Shown: positions 43,775 through 52,469, numbered from the stretch's first letter. The stretch is DNA of 64,000 nt from Actinokineospora globicatena (GCF_024171945.1 NZ_JAMTCR010000008.1:62001-126000); one strand, 5' to 3'. The notes: a model not told the origin generated them from the sequence alone. Made by a program: numbers and translations.

Positions 43775-44548
43775 CTACTTGCTGGCGAGGGCCTTCAGGC
43801 CGGCGTAGTCACCGGCGCCGAGCAGGCGGCGGGAGGTGTCGCACGGCGAGCTGGCCGGGGTCATGGTCTGGGTGGCGTTGTTGGTCTGGTCGACGTGGCC
43901 CAGACCGGCGGTGTGCAGGCGCTCGTGGGTCAGGGTGGTCTCCAGGTCGTACTGCGCGCCGGTGCAGTCGGCCGGCTTGGTGGTGAACCAGGTGTACGCG
44001 ACGTTGTCGATCAGCGTGTCCGAAGCGATGACAACACCCTTGGCGTTGTAGTAGGTGCAGGTGTAGGCGAGGACCTTCGCCGGAAGCGCACCCCAGCCGG
44101 TGACGGACTTGTTGTCGTTGCCGGTGCAGGTGGCGGTCGACGACACCTGCGGCTTGACGGTGGTGGTGCCCGCGTAGTTGTACGTCGAGGTGGTCAGCGC
44201 CGCCAGGCCACAGCGGTTGGTGCCCTTGGCCACGGTGTTGGTCGAGGTGGTGATCGAGGCGAGAGCGGTGGAGGCGATGTTGGCCGGAACACCCTCACCG
44301 TTGTACATCCAGTTCAGGGTACCGACCTTCCAGGTCTTCAGCGCGTAGGAGGTGTCCTCGCAAGCGCTGGCGGCCGAGGCGGCGGTGGCGGCGGCGGTGA
44401 CCGCGTCGCCCTCGTCGTAGGTGAAGGCCTCCGCGACGAGGAACAGTTCGTCGGAGGAGGAGGAGGAGGAGGAGACCGGCTGACCGGCGACGATCACCGC
44501 GGTGGCGGCCAGGACGGTGGCGGCGAGGGTGGTGATCGAGCGGATCAT
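43775..44548 (-). CDS. Secreted zinc metalloprotease of metzincin type (paralogue 1)
   Basis: 257 residues from ATG 44548 with AAGGAG upstream. Signal peptide of about 23 residues, then a Ser-rich stretch of seven serines. The C-terminal zinc site is the extended metzincin motif HERLHTAGLGHVD (His208, Glu209, His212, His218), followed by TMTPASSPCDTSRRLLGAGD, where a Met-turn-like TMTP occurs. About six cysteines could form disulfides. It is paralogous to the gene at 50808-51596. Substrate unknown; a hydrolase for host or microbial proteins outside the cell is likely. Confidence 0.85.
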   Translation of the reverse strand: MIRSITTLAATVLAATAVIVAGQPVSSSSSSSDELFLVAEAFTYDEGDAVTAAATAASAASACEDTSYALKTWKVGTLNWMYNGEGVPANIASTALASITTSTNTVAKGTNRCGLAALTTSTYNYAGTTTVKPQVSSTATCTGNDNKSVTGWGALPAKVLAYTCTYYNAKGVVIASDTLIDNVAYTWFTTKPADCTGAQYDLETTLTHERLHTAGLGHVDQTNNATQTMTPASSPCDTSRRLLGAGDYAGLKALASK

Positions 44549-44794
44549 GACTGGCTCCTTCGGTTCCGGCTTGCTGGTACCAAGACTCAGCCGTGGCGGG
44601 AGCGGGTCGGGTGCGGCCTCGGGTGCGACTCGGGTGCAGGCCTCAGAACCCACGGACCGCAGCCGACAGCAGGGGGTTGGCCCTCGAGGGATGTCCCCCA
44701 CAACGGCGCGGTGTCAACGGAATGTGGCCTGGGGACCGCGCCGACCCCGGTCGTGGCACGCGTCGTCACCCGAACCGGGCGCAAGGCCCAGGAA

Positions 44795-45442
44795 TCAGGA
44801 GGCGTTCAGGTACGCCAGCACGGCCAGCACCCGCCGGTGCCCGGCCTCGTCGCTGGTCAGGTTGAGCTTGCTGAAGATGTTGCGGATGTGCTTGTGCACC
44901 GCGCCCTCGCTGACCACGAGCAGGGCGCCGATGGTGGTGTTGTCGTGCCCCTCCGCCATCAGCCCCAGCACCTCGCGCTCCCGGCTGGTCAGCGTCTCCA
45001 GCGGGTCGTCGGCCTTGTGCCGCACCAGCAGTTGGGCGATGACCTCGGGATCCATCGCGGTTCCCCCGGCGGCGACCCGGTGCACGGCGTCCAGGAACTT
45101 GTCGACCCGGCCGACGCGTTCCTTGAGCAGGTACCCGACCCCGCCCGCGCCGTCGGCGAGCAGCTCGGAGGCGTAGCTGTCCTCCACAAAGGCCGATAGC
45201 ACCAACACGGGCAGGCCGGGGTACATCTTCCGGGCCGCGACCGCCGCACGGAGACCGTCGTCGGTGAACGTAGGAGGCAACCGGACGTCTACTACGACCG
45301 CGTCCGGACGCTCTGCCGTGACAGCGGTAAGAAAGTCCGTTGCGTTGTCTACAGCCGCGAGCACCTCTATGCCTGCGGTGCTCAACAGCAAGACGAGCCC
45401 CTCACGCAACAGGGCGTCGTCCTCGGCGATTACGACCCGCAT
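44795..45442 (-). CDS. NarL/LuxR-type response regulator
   Basis: 215 residues, ATG 45442. The receiver domain has acidic pair EDD (8-10), phospho-acceptor Asp in VVVDVRLP (about 52), Ser in VLSAF and Lys in YLLKERV. The C-terminal LuxR HTH reads LTSREREVLGLMAEGHDNTTIGALLVVSEGAVHKHIRNIFSKLNL. It overlaps the 3' end of the histidine kinase gene upstream by 13 nt, so the two form one system. Confidence 0.95.
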   Translation of the reverse strand: MRVVIAEDDALLREGLVLLLSTAGIEVLAAVDNATDFLTAVTAERPDAVVVDVRLPPTFTDDGLRAAVAARKMYPGLPVLVLSAFVEDSYASELLADGAGGVGYLLKERVGRVDKFLDAVHRVAAGGTAMDPEVIAQLLVRHKADDPLETLTSREREVLGLMAEGHDNTTIGALLVVSEGAVHKHIRNIFSKLNLTSDEAGHRRVLAVLAYLNAS

Positions 45443-46659
45443 GGCAGCTCTACCCGCAACACCGTCGGTCCACCGACCGGGCTGCTCAGCGCGGTGTCGC
45501 CGTCCAGCGCTTCGACTCGCCGCCGGATGCCCGCCAGGCCGCTGCCCAGCGCCTCGTCGGCACCGCCGCGACCGTCGTCGCCCACTGTGATCAGCAACCT
45601 GTCCTCCGCGGCGTCGAGCCCGATCGAGACGTGTCCGGCGCCGGAGTGCTTGGTGACGTTGGCCAGCGCCTCGGCGATGATGAAGTATGCCGCCGCCTCC
45701 ACCGCGGCCGGTCGCCTGCCGACCTGGGCGAGGTCCAGCTCACACGGGATCGGGCAGCGGGCGGCCAGCGCGGTCACGGCGCCGTCGAGGCCGCGGTCGG
45801 ACAGCACCGGCGGGTAGATGCTGCGGACGACGTCGCGCAGCTCGGCCAGCGCCGACATCGCCGTGTCCTGCGCCTTGCGCACCAGGTCGAACGCGGTGTC
45901 CAGATCGCGGCCGCGCATCTGCTCGGCGATCCCCAGCTGCATGATGACCGCCGCGATACGGGCCTGGGTGCCGTCGTGCAGGTCCCGCTCGATCCGCCGC
46001 AGCTCAGCGCCGTGTGCGTCCAACGCGGCCGCTCTGGTCGCCGTCAGCTCGGCGACACGGTCTTGCAGCATCACGCCCTCGGCTGGCTTGAGCAGCCATC
46101 TCGCGAACTGGGCCTGCTTGCGCGCGGCAGCCGGGAGCAGCAGGGTCAGCCCTCCATAGAGGAGTGCGACCAGCACGCTCACCATTGCCAGCGGCCAAGA
46201 CGTCACCTGGTAGTCGAAGCTGCTTGGTGCGCCGTTCGGCAGCAGGTACCAGTACGTCGGTATGAGGGCCTGGTTGAGAGTGGCCAGCGGTAGACCTACC
46301 GCGCCACCAGCCGCGAGGATGCCGGTGAAGGCGTGCACCGCCAACCAGGCGATGTCCCGTGGGGTCGCTGGGTCGGCGAGCACGGTACGGATCTGCTGAC
46401 TTAGAGGACCGGTCACTGGCCGGTATGCCTCCGGAACCGGTACGCCCAAGGCACGGGCTACGCGTCGACGTTCGAGTCCGGGTAGGAGGCGGATGACCCG
46501 CATAGCTTCCGGCACCACCGGTAGACCTAACCCGAACACGGCGCACATAGCCGTCACCAGCAGCAGGCCGCACAGCGCGAAGACAGCCAGCATCGACGTC
46601 GCGCCCCCGACCAAGAGGTAGCGCACCGCCTGCCAGATCTGCCCCAGTCTCACCCTCAC
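45430..46659 (-). CDS. Membrane sensor histidine kinase (HisKA_3 type)
   Basis: About 409 residues, GTG 46659 in a GTGA overlap with the EamA stop (GTG 46653 also possible). Several hydrophobic segments in the first 210 residues (sensor domain of the PF13796 type), then HisKA_3 with phospho-acceptor His in RRIERDLHDGTQARIA, and an HATPase end (EALANVTKHSGAGHVSI, DDGRGGADEALGSGLAGIRRRVEAL). It phosphorylates the response regulator at 44795-45442. The signal is unknown. It sits at the 3' side of an EamA transporter gene in the same operon. Confidence 0.93.
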   Translation of the reverse strand: MRVRLGQIWQAVRYLLVGGATSMLAVFALCGLLLVTAMCAVFGLGLPVVPEAMRVIRLLPGLERRRVARALGVPVPEAYRPVTGPLSQQIRTVLADPATPRDIAWLAVHAFTGILAAGGAVGLPLATLNQALIPTYWYLLPNGAPSSFDYQVTSWPLAMVSVLVALLYGGLTLLLPAAARKQAQFARWLLKPAEGVMLQDRVAELTATRAAALDAHGAELRRIERDLHDGTQARIAAVIMQLGIAEQMRGRDLDTAFDLVRKAQDTAMSALAELRDVVRSIYPPVLSDRGLDGAVTALAARCPIPCELDLAQVGRRPAAVEAAAYFIIAEALANVTKHSGAGHVSIGLDAAEDRLLITVGDDGRGGADEALGSGLAGIRRRVEALDGDTALSSPVGGPTVLRVELPCGS

Positions 46660-47591
46660 ACGGCGATTGTCCCTGGTCGACCCAGGCCCGACGCCCCGGG
46701 CTCGCGCCTGGCCATCGCCACCTGGGCCAGGACGATGCCGACCAGCATCGCCGCCGAGCCGAGCCACTGGACGCCGCTGAGCCGCTCGTCGAGCAGCACA
46801 GCCGCGAGCAGGCCACCGATGACGATCTCCAAAGCGGCGATGAGGCTCGCGGCGGTCGACGGGATGCTCCGCTGCGCGATGACGCCGAGCAGGATCGCCC
46901 CCGCCATGCCGACCAGGCCCACGTGCAGCACCAGTACCCACACCGGCACGCCCCCGGTGGTGGTCGCCAACACCGGCCAGGGGAACGGGGCGGCCACACC
47001 GGCCATGACCAGCGCCACGGCGCCCAGGCACGAACCCCAGGCGGCCAGCACCAGCGGGTCGTGCGTCCGCAGCCCACGTTCGGCGAGCAGGAACCGCGCG
47101 GCCAGGGTGATCGCCGCCAGCAACCCGAACAGCACCCCGAGCCCGTCGATCGTGGCCGCCGCCCACACCTGGGTGACCAACGCGAGCCCCACCAGCAGGA
47201 CCGCGATCCCCACCCACAGCAGGCCGGGTACCTGGCGCCGCTGCACGAACCGCACCCACAGCGCCACCAGCACCGGCGACAGGTACTCCAGCAACAACGC
47301 CACGCCGACCGGCACCCGGGCGATCGCCGCTGTATAGACGACCTGGTTCACGGCCAGGGTCACCACGCCATAGCAGGCAACGAGCCACCAGTCCGACCGT
47401 TGGATCCGTAACCGCTTGCGCCGCAACAACACCGCGGCGCACATCAGCGCAGCGGCCCCTAGCACTGTCCGTGCCTGGATGACGTTGACCGGTGTCATCT
47501 CCGTTAGCGCTAACAGCTTCAGAGCGGGCGCGGCGCTACCCATCGCCACGGCCGCTACCACGCCGAGCATCAAGTTCCTGCTACCGGACAC
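46656..47591 (-). CDS. EamA/DMT-family transporter
   Basis: 311 residues from GTG 47591. Ten hydrophobic spans in two EamA repeats (VVAAVAMGSAAPALKLL in repeat one; GLVGMAGAILLGVIAQRSIPSTAASLIAALEIVIGGLLAAVLLDE in repeat two). Such permeases export amino acids, nucleosides or drugs. The divergent Lrp gene (47720) suggests amino-acid efflux under Lrp control. It shares an operon with the two-component system downstream. Confidence 0.9.
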   Translation of the reverse strand: MSGSRNLMLGVVAAVAMGSAAPALKLLALTEMTPVNVIQARTVLGAAALMCAAVLLRRKRLRIQRSDWWLVACYGVVTLAVNQVVYTAAIARVPVGVALLLEYLSPVLVALWVRFVQRRQVPGLLWVGIAVLLVGLALVTQVWAAATIDGLGVLFGLLAAITLAARFLLAERGLRTHDPLVLAAWGSCLGAVALVMAGVAAPFPWPVLATTTGGVPVWVLVLHVGLVGMAGAILLGVIAQRSIPSTAASLIAALEIVIGGLLAAVLLDERLSGVQWLGSAAMLVGIVLAQVAMARREPGASGLGRPGTIAV

Positions 47592-47719
47592 ACGCCCTCG
47601 ATTCCCCAGTGGACGCGGAGAAGGCTCTGCCCTGCAACGTAATCCGCGTGAAGGCAACGCTATCCGAAACCATGCGGGCCGCGATTGAGCGTTTACCGCC
47701 GATCACGCAATAATCTCGC

Positions 47720-48184
47720 GTGCCCGCGAACCTGGACGAGATCGACCACCACCTCCTCGACCTCTTACAGCAAGACAGCGGCCGCACTCTCGCGGAGCTG
47801 GGGGACTTGGTAGGGCTATCGCCAAGCGCGGTGCAGCGAAGAGTCGAGAGGTATCGCGCGTCTGGGCTGGTGCGACGCGAAGTCGCGGTGGTCGATCCCA
47901 GCGCGGCGTTGCTCGCGGTGTGCCTGGTCACCTTGGACCACGAGTCACCGGAAGAGCACGCCCGATTTCGTGAGTGGGTCCTGGCGGCGCCGGAAGTGCA
48001 GCAGCTCTACAACGTCTCCGGTGACCACGACTACGTCGTCGTGCTCGCGACCACCGGGATGCCGCACCACCGGCGCGTTGCCGACCGAGTGCTCAAGTCC
48101 GCGCCAGGACTACGCAGGTACTCGACGATGTTCGTCCTAGACCCCGTGTGGACCTCTCTTACAGTCCCAACGCGTGACGCCTAG
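47720..48184 (+). CDS. Lrp/AsnC-family regulator
   Basis: 154 residues, GTG 47720. N-terminal HTH: LDEIDHHLLDLLQQDSGRTLAELGDLVGLSPSAVQRRVERYRASGLVRRE; C-terminal RAM domain from about 60 (VVLATTGMPHHRRVAD). Divergent from the EamA exporter with a 128-bp shared gap, the usual arrangement for a regulator and its amino-acid exporter. Codon 16 is TTA, rare in this genome. The end overlaps the convergent MDMPI gene by 4 nt. Confidence 0.92.
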   Translation: MPANLDEIDHHLLDLLQQDSGRTLAELGDLVGLSPSAVQRRVERYRASGLVRREVAVVDPSAALLAVCLVTLDHESPEEHARFREWVLAAPEVQQLYNVSGDHDYVVVLATTGMPHHRRVADRVLKSAPGLRRYSTMFVLDPVWTSLTVPTRDA

Positions 48185-48930
48185 AACTCCGTGTGCGCCA
48201 ACCAGTGGTCGAGCTGCGAGCGGTCACCCGTGACCGTGACGCGCTGGTCGTCCGGCGTCAGGCGCTGGGAGAACAGCCAGAGCAGGTCTTGAACCGTCCC
48301 TGACACGGCAACAGTCGCGTCAACGTCACCGGTGGTGTCCTCGAAGGTAGGCCCATCTGGCTTGCGCGTGATCAGCCAACCCCGACCGGAGTCCGCGCGC
48401 AGCAGGATCGTCTCGCCGGTCCCGCGCAGCTCCGCCAACGTCGGGCGCAGCGCCAGCGTCGCGGGGGAGGTCAGCAGCTCCAGGCCCTCGGTGATGACCT
48501 CCTCCGCCAGCGCCGCGTCCACCTCGTAGCTCTGACCTGCGGCGATCGCGGCGTCAGCGCGGTGGATGGTCATGTCGGCGACCATCCGACGCAGCCAGAA
48601 CCGCGAGGGCAGCGAGCCGAAGAACGTCCACACCGGCGTGGTGCCCTCGCCCACCGCGGTGATCAGGCCATCGGCGTCCGCGCGCATCGACTCGAGCCAG
48701 GTCGCCGGGTCGCCCGGGTCGGACAGCAGCGGATCCGGCACCGCCGTGGGCTGCCCGGTCCTGGCGAGGTCCGCGCTCCACCGCAACGCCTGGTCGGCGT
48801 GGCCGATGAGGTGCCGGACCCGCCACTGCGGGCAGGTCGGCACCGGGGCGTCCGGGTCCGTGCCGGTCAGGGCCGCGGCCAGGGCGGCCGTCTGGTCCCG
48901 CAGTGCGACCGCGAGCTGGGTGATGTCCAC
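48181..48930 (-). CDS. Maleylpyruvate isomerase-fold mycothiol-dependent protein (MDMPI)
   Basis: 249 residues, ATG 48930. The N-terminal DinB-like domain carries the metal site seen in this family (WRVRHLIGHADQALRW, then a TIHRADA region with the His ligand pair), and the C-terminal part follows the SCP2-like MDMPI C-terminal domain. Family members use mycothiol as cofactor or bind metal; the reaction here is unknown. Divergent from the MerR regulator, whose operator lies in between. Confidence 0.9.
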   Translation of the reverse strand: MDITQLAVALRDQTAALAAALTGTDPDAPVPTCPQWRVRHLIGHADQALRWSADLARTGQPTAVPDPLLSDPGDPATWLESMRADADGLITAVGEGTTPVWTFFGSLPSRFWLRRMVADMTIHRADAAIAAGQSYEVDAALAEEVITEGLELLTSPATLALRPTLAELRGTGETILLRADSGRGWLITRKPDGPTFEDTTGDVDATVAVSGTVQDLLWLFSQRLTPDDQRVTVTGDRSQLDHWLAHTEF

Positions 48931-48965
48931 GAGGTGCTCCTCTCAGGGGCGACGCCCGTACCGTA

Positions 48966-48990
48966 GGAACTCCACCGGGATGGAGGTTCC
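48966..48990. promoter_or_regulatory. MerR operator between MDMPI and merR genes
   Basis: Inverted repeat GGAACTCCA-CCGGGA-TGGAGGTTCC ends 7 bp before the merR start and lies 36 bp from the MDMPI start. A MerR protein bound here would control both directions. Confidence 0.6.
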
Positions 48991-48997
48991 ACAGACT

Positions 48998-49909
48998 GTG
49001 ACCGGAGACACGCTCGGCATCGGGGACCTCGCGCGGCGCACCGGCGTCCCCGTCCGCACCATCCGGTTCTACTGCGACGAGGGCCTGCTCGACCCGGTCC
49101 GCAGCGTCGGCGGCCACCGCCGGTTCGACCAGGACGCGATCCCCAGGCTGGACCTGGTCCGCAGGTTGCGCGCGTTGGGCCTCGGGCTGCCCGCGATCAC
49201 CAGCGTGCTGACCGGCGAGCGGTCGATGGGGGAGGCCGTCGCCGCCGAGCGCGCCGCACTCGACGTCGAGCTGTCCGCCCTGGCCTGGCGCCGCGCCTGC
49301 CTCAGCGCCGTCGAGCAGGCAGGACCAGCCGAGCGGGCCGCCCGCCTGGAACTGCTCGCCGCCGCGCAGGACGGTCGGGTCGCGCACCAGGTCCTCGCCG
49401 TGTTCTGGCGCGACCGCTTCACCAACCCGGTGCCCGACGAGACCCTGGCGATGTTCCTCGACGTCAGCGCGCCGCCGCCACCCACCGACCCGTCCCCGGC
49501 GCAGGTCGTGGCCTATGCCGAGCTCGTCGCCCTGGTCAACGACCCGGCCCTGGCGGCCGGCCTGCGGGCCAGTGCGCACGCCAACGCCAAGGTGATCACC
49601 GACGAGGCCGCGCTCCAAGACGGCGTCGGTGCCGCGTGCGCCGCCGCGCTGCCCAAGGTCGCGGCCGGGCAGGCGCCGGGCCCCGGCCAGGAACTCGACC
49701 TGTTCGTGGCGACCCACGCCGCTGTCCGAGGCCACCGGGACAGCCCGTCGTTCCGGCGGTCGCTGCTCGCGGACGTCGCCGTGGACCGCGACCCCAGGAT
49801 GCGCCGCTACTGGACAGGCGTTCGGGTCGTCACCGCGCAACCGGTCGCCCTCGGTGAATCACACACCTGGCTCCTCGACTCCCTGGCCCACTCCATCGGG
49901 GCGAGCTAG
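48998..49909 (+). CDS. MerR-family regulator
   Basis: 303 residues from GTG 48998; GGAGG lies 11 nt upstream and overlaps the operator. An ATG at 48980 is possible but sits inside the palindrome. N-terminal winged HTH: LGIGDLARRTGVPVRTIRFYCDEGLLDPVRSVGGHRRF. The long C-terminal region (about 100-303) is a helical ligand-binding region of no known type. The target is likely the divergent MDMPI gene and itself. It overlaps the convergent SRPBCC gene by 51 nt. Confidence 0.9.
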   Translation: MTGDTLGIGDLARRTGVPVRTIRFYCDEGLLDPVRSVGGHRRFDQDAIPRLDLVRRLRALGLGLPAITSVLTGERSMGEAVAAERAALDVELSALAWRRACLSAVEQAGPAERAARLELLAAAQDGRVAHQVLAVFWRDRFTNPVPDETLAMFLDVSAPPPPTDPSPAQVVAYAELVALVNDPALAAGLRASAHANAKVITDEAALQDGVGAACAAALPKVAAGQAPGPGQELDLFVATHAAVRGHRDSPSFRRSLLADVAVDRDPRMRRYWTGVRVVTAQPVALGESHTWLLDSLAHSIGAS

Positions 49910-50380
49910 CGCCTCGTAGTGCGGCTTCAGCCGCGGGTAGTAGTCATCGAAGGTCGGCTGCGGGGTGCCGTCGCGGGCGGCGACCAACAGGTCCAGGTAG
50001 TACTCCCAGCCCGGCCCCATCTCGCCGATGGCGTCCAGGTTCCGCAGGTGGTGCACCAGGCGCAACCGCGTGCCGTCCGCGACCGCGGAGACCAGCAGGT
50101 CGATCCGCCACGACTCGTTCTCGTCGAGCACGGACAGGCCCAATCGCCGGGGCGGGTCGCAGGTCTCGATCCGCGCGTCGAACCAGGGCTCGCCCTCCTC
50201 GAACAGCATCTGCACCCGGATCGTGTTGCCCTGCCCGCCGACCCCCTCCCACGGCCCGAACCACCGCGCCGTCCGCTCCGACTCCGTGATGCTCGCCCAC
50301 ACGTCCTCCGGTGATCCCCGGAACGTGCGACCCACCACGAGCTCGTCGCCCAGGGCCGTCCGGATCAACTCGCCACTCAC
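49859..50380 (-). CDS. SRPBCC/AHSA1-domain protein paired with ArsR
   Basis: 173 residues, GTG 50380, in a GTGA overlap with the ArsR stop. AHSA1-type START fold: LVVGRTFRGSPEDVWASITESERTARWFGPWEG and WYYLD-like end (GWEYYLDLLVAARDG). ArsR-SRPBCC pairs are common in actinobacteria; the SRPBCC protein is thought to bind a hydrophobic ligand. Its 3' end overlaps the convergent merR by 51 nt. Confidence 0.92.
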   Translation of the reverse strand: MSGELIRTALGDELVVGRTFRGSPEDVWASITESERTARWFGPWEGVGGQGNTIRVQMLFEEGEPWFDARIETCDPPRRLGLSVLDENESWRIDLLVSAVADGTRLRLVHHLRNLDAIGEMGPGWEYYLDLLVAARDGTPQPTFDDYYPRLKPHYEALARPDGVGQGVEEPGV

Positions 50381-50742
50381 CCGGTGTCCTCCTCTCGCTG
50401 GGCCCGGCGGTCCCGCCGCGCCCGTCGCACCTCGGTGTCCAGGGCCGCCAGGCGCGGCTCCCACTTCGAGGCGGGGGCGAACCCGCCCAGCCACCCCGCC
50501 AACGCCAGCAGCGGCCCCGGCTCCAGCCGGTAGACCCGCTGCCGCCCCACGACCTGGTCGGTGACCAGCCCGGCCTCCCGCAGCACGCGCAGGTGGCGGC
50601 TCACGGCCGGTCGGCTGATGGCGAACTGGGCGGCGATGTCCCCGGCCGAGCGCTCCCCGTCGCGCAGCATCAGCAGGATCCGCCGCCGCACCGGGTCCGC
50701 GATCGCGCCCGCCACCTCGTCCACCCGGGAAGCGTAACCCAT
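50377..50742 (-). CDS. ArsR-family regulator
   Basis: 121 residues from ATG 50742; GTG 50724 (6 codons later) is an alternative. Winged helix: AGAIADPVRRRILLMLRDGERSAGDIAAQFAISRPAVSRHLRVLREAGLVTDQVVGRQRVYRL. No metal-binding Cys cluster, so it is not an arsenic or metal sensor; it belongs to the group that controls SRPBCC partners. A 20-bp palindrome covers the start codon. Confidence 0.92.
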   Translation of the reverse strand: MGYASRVDEVAGAIADPVRRRILLMLRDGERSAGDIAAQFAISRPAVSRHLRVLREAGLVTDQVVGRQRVYRLEPGPLLALAGWLGGFAPASKWEPRLAALDTEVRRARRDRRAQREEDTG

Positions 50743-50751
50743 GGGTTACGC
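50732..50751. promoter_or_regulatory. ArsR operator palindrome overlapping its own start
   Basis: gcgtaacccatgggttacgc, a perfect 20-bp palindrome that contains the ATG at 50742. Either the gene is autoregulated at the start, or the true start is GTG 50724. Confidence 0.7.
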
Positions 50752-50807
50752 GTTTGTCCCGAGAACAGTCCCCGCGCCTGGTGGCACAGGGGCTGCTGGG
50801 GTGCTGG

Positions 50808-51596
50808 CTACTTGCTGGCGAGGGCCTTGAGGCCCGCGTAGTCACCGGCGCCGAGCAGGCGGCGGGAGGTGTCGCACGGCGAGCTGGCCGGGGTCATGGT
50901 CTGCGCGGCGTTGCGGGCCTGGTCGACGTGACCGAGACCGGCGGTGTGCAGGCGCTCGTGGGTCAGGGTGGTCTCGAGGTCGTACTGGGCGCCGGTGCAG
51001 TTCGCGGGCTTCGTCGTGAACCAGGTGTAGGCGACGTTGTCGATCAGGGTGTCCGAGGCCACGACGACGCCGCGCGCGTTGTAGAACGTGCAGGTGTAGG
51101 CCAGGACCTTGGTCGGGAGAGCGCCCCAGCCGGTGACCGACTTGCCGTCGTTGCCGGAGCAGCTGCCGTTCGAGCTGACCTGCGGCTTGAGGGTGGTGGT
51201 GCCGCCGTAGGTGTAGGTCGAGGTGGTGAGGTTCGCCAGGTCGCAGCGGTTGGTGCCCTTGGCGACGGTGTTGGTCGAGGTGGTGATGGTGTTCAGCGCG
51301 GTGGAGGCGATGGTGGCCGGGACGCCCGCGCTGTTGTACAGCCAGGTCAGGGTGCCGACCTTCCAGGTCTTGAGGGCGTAGGTGCCGTCCGAGCAGGAGG
51401 TGTCCGCGGCGGCCTTGGCGGTGGTGGTCGCGTTGGCGTCGCCGCCGGGGATCCCGGCCTCGTCGAAGGTGAACGCCTCGGCGACGACGTAGAGCCGGTC
51501 GTCGGCGGTGGCCGTGGACACCGGCAGCTGCGCCACGACGACGGCGGAGGCCGCGACGGTGGTGGCGACTAGTGCGGTGATCCGGTTGCGGCCCAT
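50808..51596 (-). CDS. Secreted zinc metalloprotease of metzincin type (paralogue 2)
   Basis: 262 residues from ATG 51596 with AAGGGGA upstream. Signal peptide to about residue 28, then the same architecture as paralogue 1: KTWKVGTLTWLYNSAGVPATIASTAL, ITTSTNTVAKGTNRC, the LIDNVAYTWFTTKP block and HERLHTAGLGHVD (His213 onward). The C-terminal 50 residues are almost identical to paralogue 1. The Ser run of paralogue 1 is missing here. The two genes are 6.3 kb apart and encode a probable duplicated extracellular protease. Confidence 0.85.
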   Translation of the reverse strand: MGRNRITALVATTVAASAVVVAQLPVSTATADDRLYVVAEAFTFDEAGIPGGDANATTTAKAAADTSCSDGTYALKTWKVGTLTWLYNSAGVPATIASTALNTITTSTNTVAKGTNRCDLANLTTSTYTYGGTTTLKPQVSSNGSCSGNDGKSVTGWGALPTKVLAYTCTFYNARGVVVASDTLIDNVAYTWFTTKPANCTGAQYDLETTLTHERLHTAGLGHVDQARNAAQTMTPASSPCDTSRRLLGAGDYAGLKALASK

Positions 51597-51763
51597 TGTG
51601 CGTCCCCTTCGGCTCCTGGCTGGATGGGACAAGAATCAGCCGGGGCGGGAGTGGGACGGGTTGGTCCTCGGGTGTGCAACGGGTGCAACGCGACAGGCCG
51701 GTACGGGGATGATTCGACCGCGAGCGGGCCCGCCTGAGGGCGGTGGCCTGTGACCTGGGGGTT

Positions 51764-51795
51764 GGACTGGGACCGGCGGGCCGCGGTCCCAGTCC
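51764..51795 (-). terminator. Terminator after the 146-residue hypothetical gene
   Basis: Perfect 12-bp stem GGACTGGGACCG/CGGTCCCAGTCC with 8-nt loop, ending 7 nt beyond the stop codon of the leftward gene. Confidence 0.85.
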
Positions 51796-51801
51796 CGCTG
51801 G

Positions 51802-52242
51802 CTATGCCAGGTGGGCGAACAGTTGCGCGATGTCGGACTTCACCGCGTTGACGACCTTGGCGTCGTTGATCTGGTTGCCCTCGTAGTGCTCGGACGCCTT
51901 GCGGTTCTTGCCCGTCATGTCCAGCAGCTTGTCGGTGGTCTTGACCTCGCCGTCGTCGGTGACCTCGTAGAAGACGTGCGGGTTCGACGTGCGGGTGATG
52001 GTCAGGTGGCACAGGTTCCAGGTGTCGGTCGTCGCACCCTTCTTGCTGGGCTTGGTGATGGTGATGTGCGCGTTCCAGGCCTTGCCGTCGAGGGTGACGG
52101 TGAGGCCGTTGAGGTAGATCCAGCCGCCGTCGGACTTGCCCTCGTAGTCCACCGACGGGGTGGTGAAGTCCAGGACCACCAACGTGGTCAGCGTGTGGTG
52201 GATGTTGGCCCACTTGGTGACGGTCTCGTGCGCTGACGGCAT
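51802..52242 (-). CDS. Hypothetical protein, 146 residues
   Basis: ATG 52242 with AAGGTGG upstream. I do not recognise the family. The protein has no signal peptide or membrane segment. It reads as a beta-rich core (WIYLNGLTVTLDGKAWNAHITITKPSKKG, LCHLTITRTSNPHVFYEV) followed by a C-terminal helix (VVNAVKSDIAQLFAHLA). Composition is less Arg- and Ala-rich than its neighbours, which suggests an independent origin. It has its own terminator and stands alone before the chitinase. Confidence 0.7.
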   Translation of the reverse strand: MPSAHETVTKWANIHHTLTTLVVLDFTTPSVDYEGKSDGGWIYLNGLTVTLDGKAWNAHITITKPSKKGATTDTWNLCHLTITRTSNPHVFYEVTDDGEVKTTDKLLDMTGKNRKASEHYEGNQINDAKVVNAVKSDIAQLFAHLA

Positions 52243-52420
52243 CGGCCACCTTCGCTTCCTGCTCGGGGAAGTGCGCTGCACTCCGCACCTCGTGCGCTGT
52301 ACGCGGCGCGTTACGCCATGATCGTTGGGCCATCCGGGTAGTCCGCTGTGGAGGGTGCGGTTGGCCGCACAGCGGTGTCCGGATATCGGAATCACCGCGT
52401 GGGCCGCGATTTCCCCACTA

Positions 52421-52449
52421 TTGACACCCTCCCGGTACCGCGCTTCAAT
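52421..52449 (+). promoter_or_regulatory. Chitinase promoter
   Basis: TTGACA, 17-nt spacer, TTCAAT. It places the transcript start near 52456, directly against the DasR-like operator. Confidence 0.6.
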
Positions 52450-52457
52450 CCGACATA

Positions 52458-52469
52458 TGGTCCAGACCA
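52458..52469. promoter_or_regulatory. DasR-like operator at the chitinase promoter
   Basis: TGGTCCAGACCA, 11 of 12 positions of the DasR core, centred just after the predicted transcript start. Repression of chitinase genes by DasR is known in Streptomyces. Confidence 0.7.
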
